A DNA stretch of 64,000 nucleotides. It comes from JAGNDO01 sp963704975. Its GTDB lineage: Bacteria; Chloroflexota; Anaerolineae; Caldilineales; Caldilineaceae. The position numbers and the translations under genes are program-made. Shown here in pieces: positions 60,074-64,000 of the stretch (position 1 is its first letter; each line of letters begins with the position of its first letter). The stretch lies in assembly GCA_963704975.1 (NCBI GenBank), contig CAVPIK010000006.1, forward strand, positions 186,001 to 250,000, in the 5' to 3' direction. The notes below the pieces were generated by a model that ran no database searches, was not told the origin of the DNA, and saw nothing but the letters and a program-made list of their open reading frames with translations.

Positions 60074-60915
60074 CAAAACTTCTATACCCCCTTGGCGCTG
60101 GCTCGCCCTGACGGCGATCCTCCTCGCCGCCGCCCTCTGGCTGTGGCGGGGCAGCGGTCTCTTCCCCGGCCCGGACCGCACGTGGGAAGCCATGCAAGCC
60201 CGGGGCACATGGCGGGTGGGGATGGACCCGGCCTTTCCGCCCTTCGAGAGCTTGGACGCGTCCGGCGCGCCCGTGGGGTTTGATGTGGAGTTGGCCCGGC
60301 AGATGGCCGCAGGCGTGGGGGCTGCAAGTCGAGATCGTGGCCATGGGTTACGACGGCTTGCTCGATGCCCTGATCGCCGGTAAACTTGATAGCATCGTCA
60401 GCGCCTTCCCCCTGGACCCGCGCATGACCGAGGATGTGGCCTTTTCCGCCCCCTATTTTGATGCCGGCATCTTCTTGGCGGTGAAAGAGCCGCCCACGGG
60501 ATCGGCCATCACCGGCCCGGCGGATCTGCCGGGCCGCACGGTGGCCGTGGAGTGGGGCGGGGCCGGGGACGCCGTGGGCCGTCAACTGCAACGCCACCTG
60601 ATCTCAACGCCCACCGCAGCCTCAGACCCCACCGCCCCCATCACCTTTCTACCCTTCGAGACCCAGGCGGAAGCCCTGGCGGCCCTGCTCTCCGGCCAGG
60701 CCGACGCCGCCCTGGTGGATGGGGTCAGCCTGAGGATTGCCCAGGGTCAAGGCGCTCCCCTGGCCGCCGTTGGGCCGGTCTTGGAAAGCAACCCATACGT
60801 GATCGCCGCCCCCATCACCGCCCATCTCCTCACCGCCCAGATCGCCGACACCCTGGCCCAATTTCAGATCGATGGCGTGCTGGCTGATCTGGAAAACCGA
60901 TGGTTTACCCCCTAA
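60057..60915 (+). CDS. Amino-acid-type ABC substrate-binding protein (SBP_bac_3)
   Basis: About 285 aa with an N-terminal hydrophobic signal/anchor (WLALTAILLAAALWLW). The type II periplasmic-binding fold begins WRVGMDPAFPPFESLD and continues GFDVELARQM, DGLLDALIAGKLDSIVS and AFSAPYFDAG. One base is gained near 60310 (GCCGCAGGCG). It would bind a polar amino acid or similar ligand at the cell surface. No permease or ATPase is adjacent, so it may signal or pair with a distant transporter. Confidence 0.82.
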
Positions 60916-60950
60916 TTTCTGCCGACAGTCGATACCGAAAGGAATCACCC

Positions 60951-63383
60951 ATGTCCCAACAGCCCACAGAACTGACCCCGGATGATCTGTACAAGCGCTG
61001 CCATGCGGCCCAATTCAACTTTGCCGACACATCGGCCTTGCCCGATCTGGAAGAGGTGATCGGCCAGACTCGGGCCGTGCAGGCAATGGAATTCGGCATC
61101 GGCATCCGGCGCAAAGGCTACAATATTTTCGCCCTGGGGCCGACCGGAACCGGCAAACACTCCTTGGTCCAAAGTGCGCTGGAAGAGGCGGCGGCCAAAC
61201 GCCCGATCCCCGCGGACTGGTGCTATGTCTATAATTTCAGCGAAAGCCACCGCCCCAAGGCCCTTTCCCTGCCGACGGGCCGAGGGGTCGCCTTCCGCAA
61301 AGACTTGGCGGATCTGGTGGCGGACATCCTCACCGCCCTGCCCGCCGCCTTTGAGGGCGAAGAGTACCGCAACCGCCGCCACGTCTTCGAGGAGGCGTTC
61401 AAAGAGACCCAGGAGCAAGCCTTCGGCGTCCTGCAAAAGATGGCCCAAGAGCGGGAACTGGCCCTTCTGCGCACGCCCAACGGCCTGGCCTTCGCCCCGG
61501 TCAAGGAGGGCGAAGTGATCTCGCCCGAAGCGTATCACAAATTGGCCGAGGCCGAGCAAGAACGGCTGGAAAAGCAGGTGGCCATCCTGCAGGGCGAGTT
61601 GCAAAAGGTGCTGGAGCAGGTGCCCGGCTGGCAACGGCGGCTGCGCAATCAGGTGCAGGAATTGAATCGGGAGATCGCCACCTTTGTCCTCGATCCTCAT
61701 TTTTCTGAATTGCACGCAAGCTACGGGGGGCTAGAGAACATCCTTGCCCATTTGGACGACGTGCGGGCCGACATGCTCGACAATCTACGCGCCTTCCTCA
61801 GCACAGACGACGAAAGCGAAGATGCCCAGCCCAATTTGCAGGCCAGCATGGGCGCGGAGATGGACACGGCGGAATTTCTGCGCCGCTATCGGGTCAACTT
61901 GGTGGTCAACCACGCGGACGAAGGTCAGACCGGCCAGGGCGCGCCGGTGATCTACGAAGGCACCCCTTCGTATCAAAACCTGGTGGGCCGGGTGGAATAT
62001 ATGGCCCAAATGGGCACATTGATGACCGATTTCACCCTGATCAAGCCCGGCGCCCTGCATCGGGCCAACGGCGGCTATCTGATCCTGGACGCCCGCAAAG
62101 TCCTCACCCAGCCCTACGCCTGGGAAGGCTTGAAGCGGGCCCTGCAATTCGAGGACATCCGCATCGAATCCCCCGGCCAGATGATGAACCAGACCAGCAC
62201 CATCTCCCTGGAACCGGACCCCATCCCCCTGGATGTGAAGGTCGTGCTGATCGGCGAGCGGGAGATCTACTATCTGCTCTGGCAGAACGAGCCGGATTTT
62301 GGCGAACTCTTCAAGGTGGCGGCGGATTTTGACGAACAGATGGATCGCACCCCGGAGAACCAACAGCACTACGCCCAACTGTTGGGCACCCTGGCCCGGC
62401 AAGAAGGGTTGCGCCCCCTCAACCCAGGAGCCGTGGCCCGCACCATTGAACACAGTTCACGCCTGGCCAGCGACAGCGAGCGGCTCTCCACCCGCATGCA
62501 AGAGATGGTGGACCTGCTCCAAGAGGCCGACTATTGGGCCGACCAGGAGGGCAACGGCGTCATCACCGACCGGGATGTGCAGCGGGCCATCGACGCCCAG
62601 ATCTTCCGCCTGGACCGCATCCGCGAGCGTGCCCAAGAGATGGTTTTGCGGGGCACAGTGCTGGTGGAGAGCGACGGCGTGGCCGTGGGGCAGATCAACG
62701 GGCTGGCGGTGATGCAGGTGGGCAATTTCGCCTTTGGCCGCGCCAGCCGCATCACCGCCCGGGTCAGCCTGGGCAAGGGGCAGGTGCTGGATATCGAGCG
62801 GGAAGTCGAGTTGGGCGGGGCGCTGCACAGCAAAGGGGTGCTGATCCTGACCAGCTTCTTGCAAGCCCGCTACGCCGCGGACGCCCCCCTTTCCCTCTCC
62901 GCCCGGCTGGTCTTCGAGCAGAGCTATGGCGGCGTGGACGGGGACAGCGCGTCATCCGCTGAACTCTACTGCCTGCTCTCGGCCATCACCGGCGTGCCCA
63001 TTCGCCAATCCCTGGCCGTCACCGGCTCGGTCAACCAGATGGGCCAGGTCCAGGCCATCGGCGGGGCCAACGAAAAGATCGAGGGCTTCTTCGACCTCTG
63101 CAACGAGCGGGGGCTGACCGGGGAGCAGGGCGTGCTGATTCCCCGCACCAACGTGGTCCACCTCATGCTGCGCCAGGATGTGGTGGATGCCGTGGCCGCC
63201 GGCCGCTTCCACATCTACCCCATCGACACCATCGACCAGGGCATCGAAGTCCTGACCGGGCGTGGCCGCGGGGGAGTTGGATGGCGACGGCGCGTATGCG
63301 GACGGATCCATCAACCAGCGGGTGGTGGCGCGGTTGGCGGAGTTGGGGGAAAAGCAGAAGGCGTATGGGCGCGGGGATGGGTG
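60951..63383 (+). CDS. LonB-like ATP-dependent protease (AAA_32 + Lon proteolytic domain)
   Basis: About 810 aa. N-terminal AAA_32-type ATPase with GPTGTGKHSLV, a ~100-residue coiled-coil insert (about 150-260), GGYLILDARKVL, VVLIGEREIYYLL and KVAADFDEQMDRT. The C-terminal Lon protease has the catalytic Ser in GVDGDSASSAEL and the Lys in GGANEKIEGFFDLC. One base near 63265 is out: the restored end reads GDGAYADGSINQRVVARL to a stop at 63383. GAAAGGA precedes the ATG. The enzyme should degrade misfolded or regulatory proteins in the cytoplasm. Confidence 0.88.
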
Positions 63384-63488
63384 ATGAGGGATCCGCAGTG
63401 GGTTTAGGGGGGTATCCTTCCTTTTGTTCTGCGCTAAATCGATGGATGAGTTGGACAGTGCTGGTTCCATGATGGTATGATCTCGCCC

Positions 63489-64000
63489 ATGCGTATTGTA
63501 TTGATCGGCCCTGTTCCACCTTTTCGTGGAGGCATTGCCCATTACACAAGCCAACTGTCCTTAGCCCTGGTAGCCGAGGGACATGATCTGCCCCTGATCT
63601 CTTTCAAGCGACAGTATCCCCGCTGGCTTTTTCCCGGTGAAAGCGATCGGGACCCCAGCTTGCAACAGATCGAGACCATTTAGGCCCACTTCTGGCTCGA
63701 CTCCCTCAACCCCCTTACCTGGCTTACCACCTTCCGGCGCATTCATCGTAGCTCAAACCTGACCTGATCATCCTGCCCTGGTGGACGGTTTTCTGGGCCC
63801 CAGCGTGGTTCACTCTGGGCGCGCTCAACCGCTTTTTGGGGAGCAGCGACCTGGTGATCCACTGTCACAATGTTTTGCCCCACGATTCCCGCGCCTGGCA
63901 GAAGACTGTGACAAAACTGGTCTTTCGATGGGCCGATCGCTTTGTCGTGCAGTCGGCGACGGAGATGTGAACGACTGCACGGTCTGCATGCCCCACGCCC
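63489..64000 (+). pseudogene. Broken 5' part of a family 4 glycosyltransferase (runs off the window)
   Basis: MRIVLIGPVPPFRGGIAHYT is the classic N terminus of GT4 glycosyltransferases. The frame meets TAG at 63680-63682 after LQQIETI, then continues in the same frame as FWLDSLNPLTWLTTFRR. It shifts near 63750 to KPDLIILPWWTVFW and reaches IHCHNVLPHD and RWADRFVVQSATEM before another stop. One in-frame stop plus shifts mean it is either a pseudogene or a poor-quality stretch at the contig edge. TATGAT sits 9 bases before the ATG. Confidence 0.65.

Overview
This is a G+C-rich bacterial chromosome segment. It carries a 7-gene MarR/ABC-exporter and housekeeping background plus an accessory region rich in caspase-like proteases, STAND/TPR proteins and dispersed intergenic repeats. 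Thr/Pro-rich linkers in secreted proteins, CHAT and C11 peptidases, a NB-ARC/TPR protein and a UvsE homologue together suggest a Chloroflexota lineage (Anaerolineae/Caldilineae-like). That assignment is inferred from gene style, not from a marker phylogeny. GroES/GroEL are under a perfect CIRCE element.

A quality warning applies throughout. Many long conserved genes (rsgA, uvrC, gyrA, uvrB, comEC, mutS, both ABC exporters, the STAND gene, lonB-like) are split by single-base shifts. In most cases removing one duplicated base restores the family alignment. Because essential genes are hit at the same rate as others, I treat these as probable read or assembly indels and annotate each gene across its full span, noting the shift positions.

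Layout. 0-6 kb: fragment of a membrane-anchored protein, MFS transporter, GNAT acetyltransferase, RsgA, a 20-codon peptide gene with its own promoter and terminator, a B-box membrane protein and NAD kinase. 6-14.5 kb: metallophosphoesterase, SlyD, cold-shock protein with a structured leader, PgsA, a three-cNMP-domain/bPH2 membrane protein, UvrC and an Rpn-family nuclease. 14.5-20 kb: gyrA with a histone-H1-like tail, uvrB and twin REP-like hairpins. 20-29.5 kb: a GH3-like protein, a MarR-controlled heterodimeric ABC exporter, tRNA-Arg(CCG), and a Fic protein with a palindromic operator. 29.5-36 kb: ComEC, then a minus-strand cassette of a 59-aa Trp-rich peptide, a polyprenyl synthase and a multi-membrane-span PDZ-like/GAF histidine kinase. 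36-47 kb: mutS, a CHAT protease protein, a clostripain (C11) protease and, divergently, TPR and NB-ARC/TPR proteins. 47-51 kb: groES-groEL, hypA, an HD protein and a hicAB module. 51-64 kb: glycosyltransferase, secreted Thr/Pro-rich protein, an unknown protein, UvsE, DUF2071, a TyrA-like dehydrogenase, HD protein, M50 protease, GH39-like hydrolase, amino-acid-type binding protein, Lon-like protease and a broken glycosyltransferase at the edge.

The most interesting element is the 32.1-35.9 kb cassette. It has the parts list of the Bacillus ComQXP quorum-sensing system: a short precursor with a Trp-rich C terminus, an isoprenyl diphosphate synthase homologue with both Asp-rich motifs, and a membrane histidine kinase with a PDZ-like insert after its first membrane span, translationally coupled to the synthase. 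Second is the 38.8-46.9 kb island of two caspase-clan proteases facing TPR and STAND proteins, a plausible conflict or cell-death module. Third is the 20-aa peptide gene at 4.3 kb.
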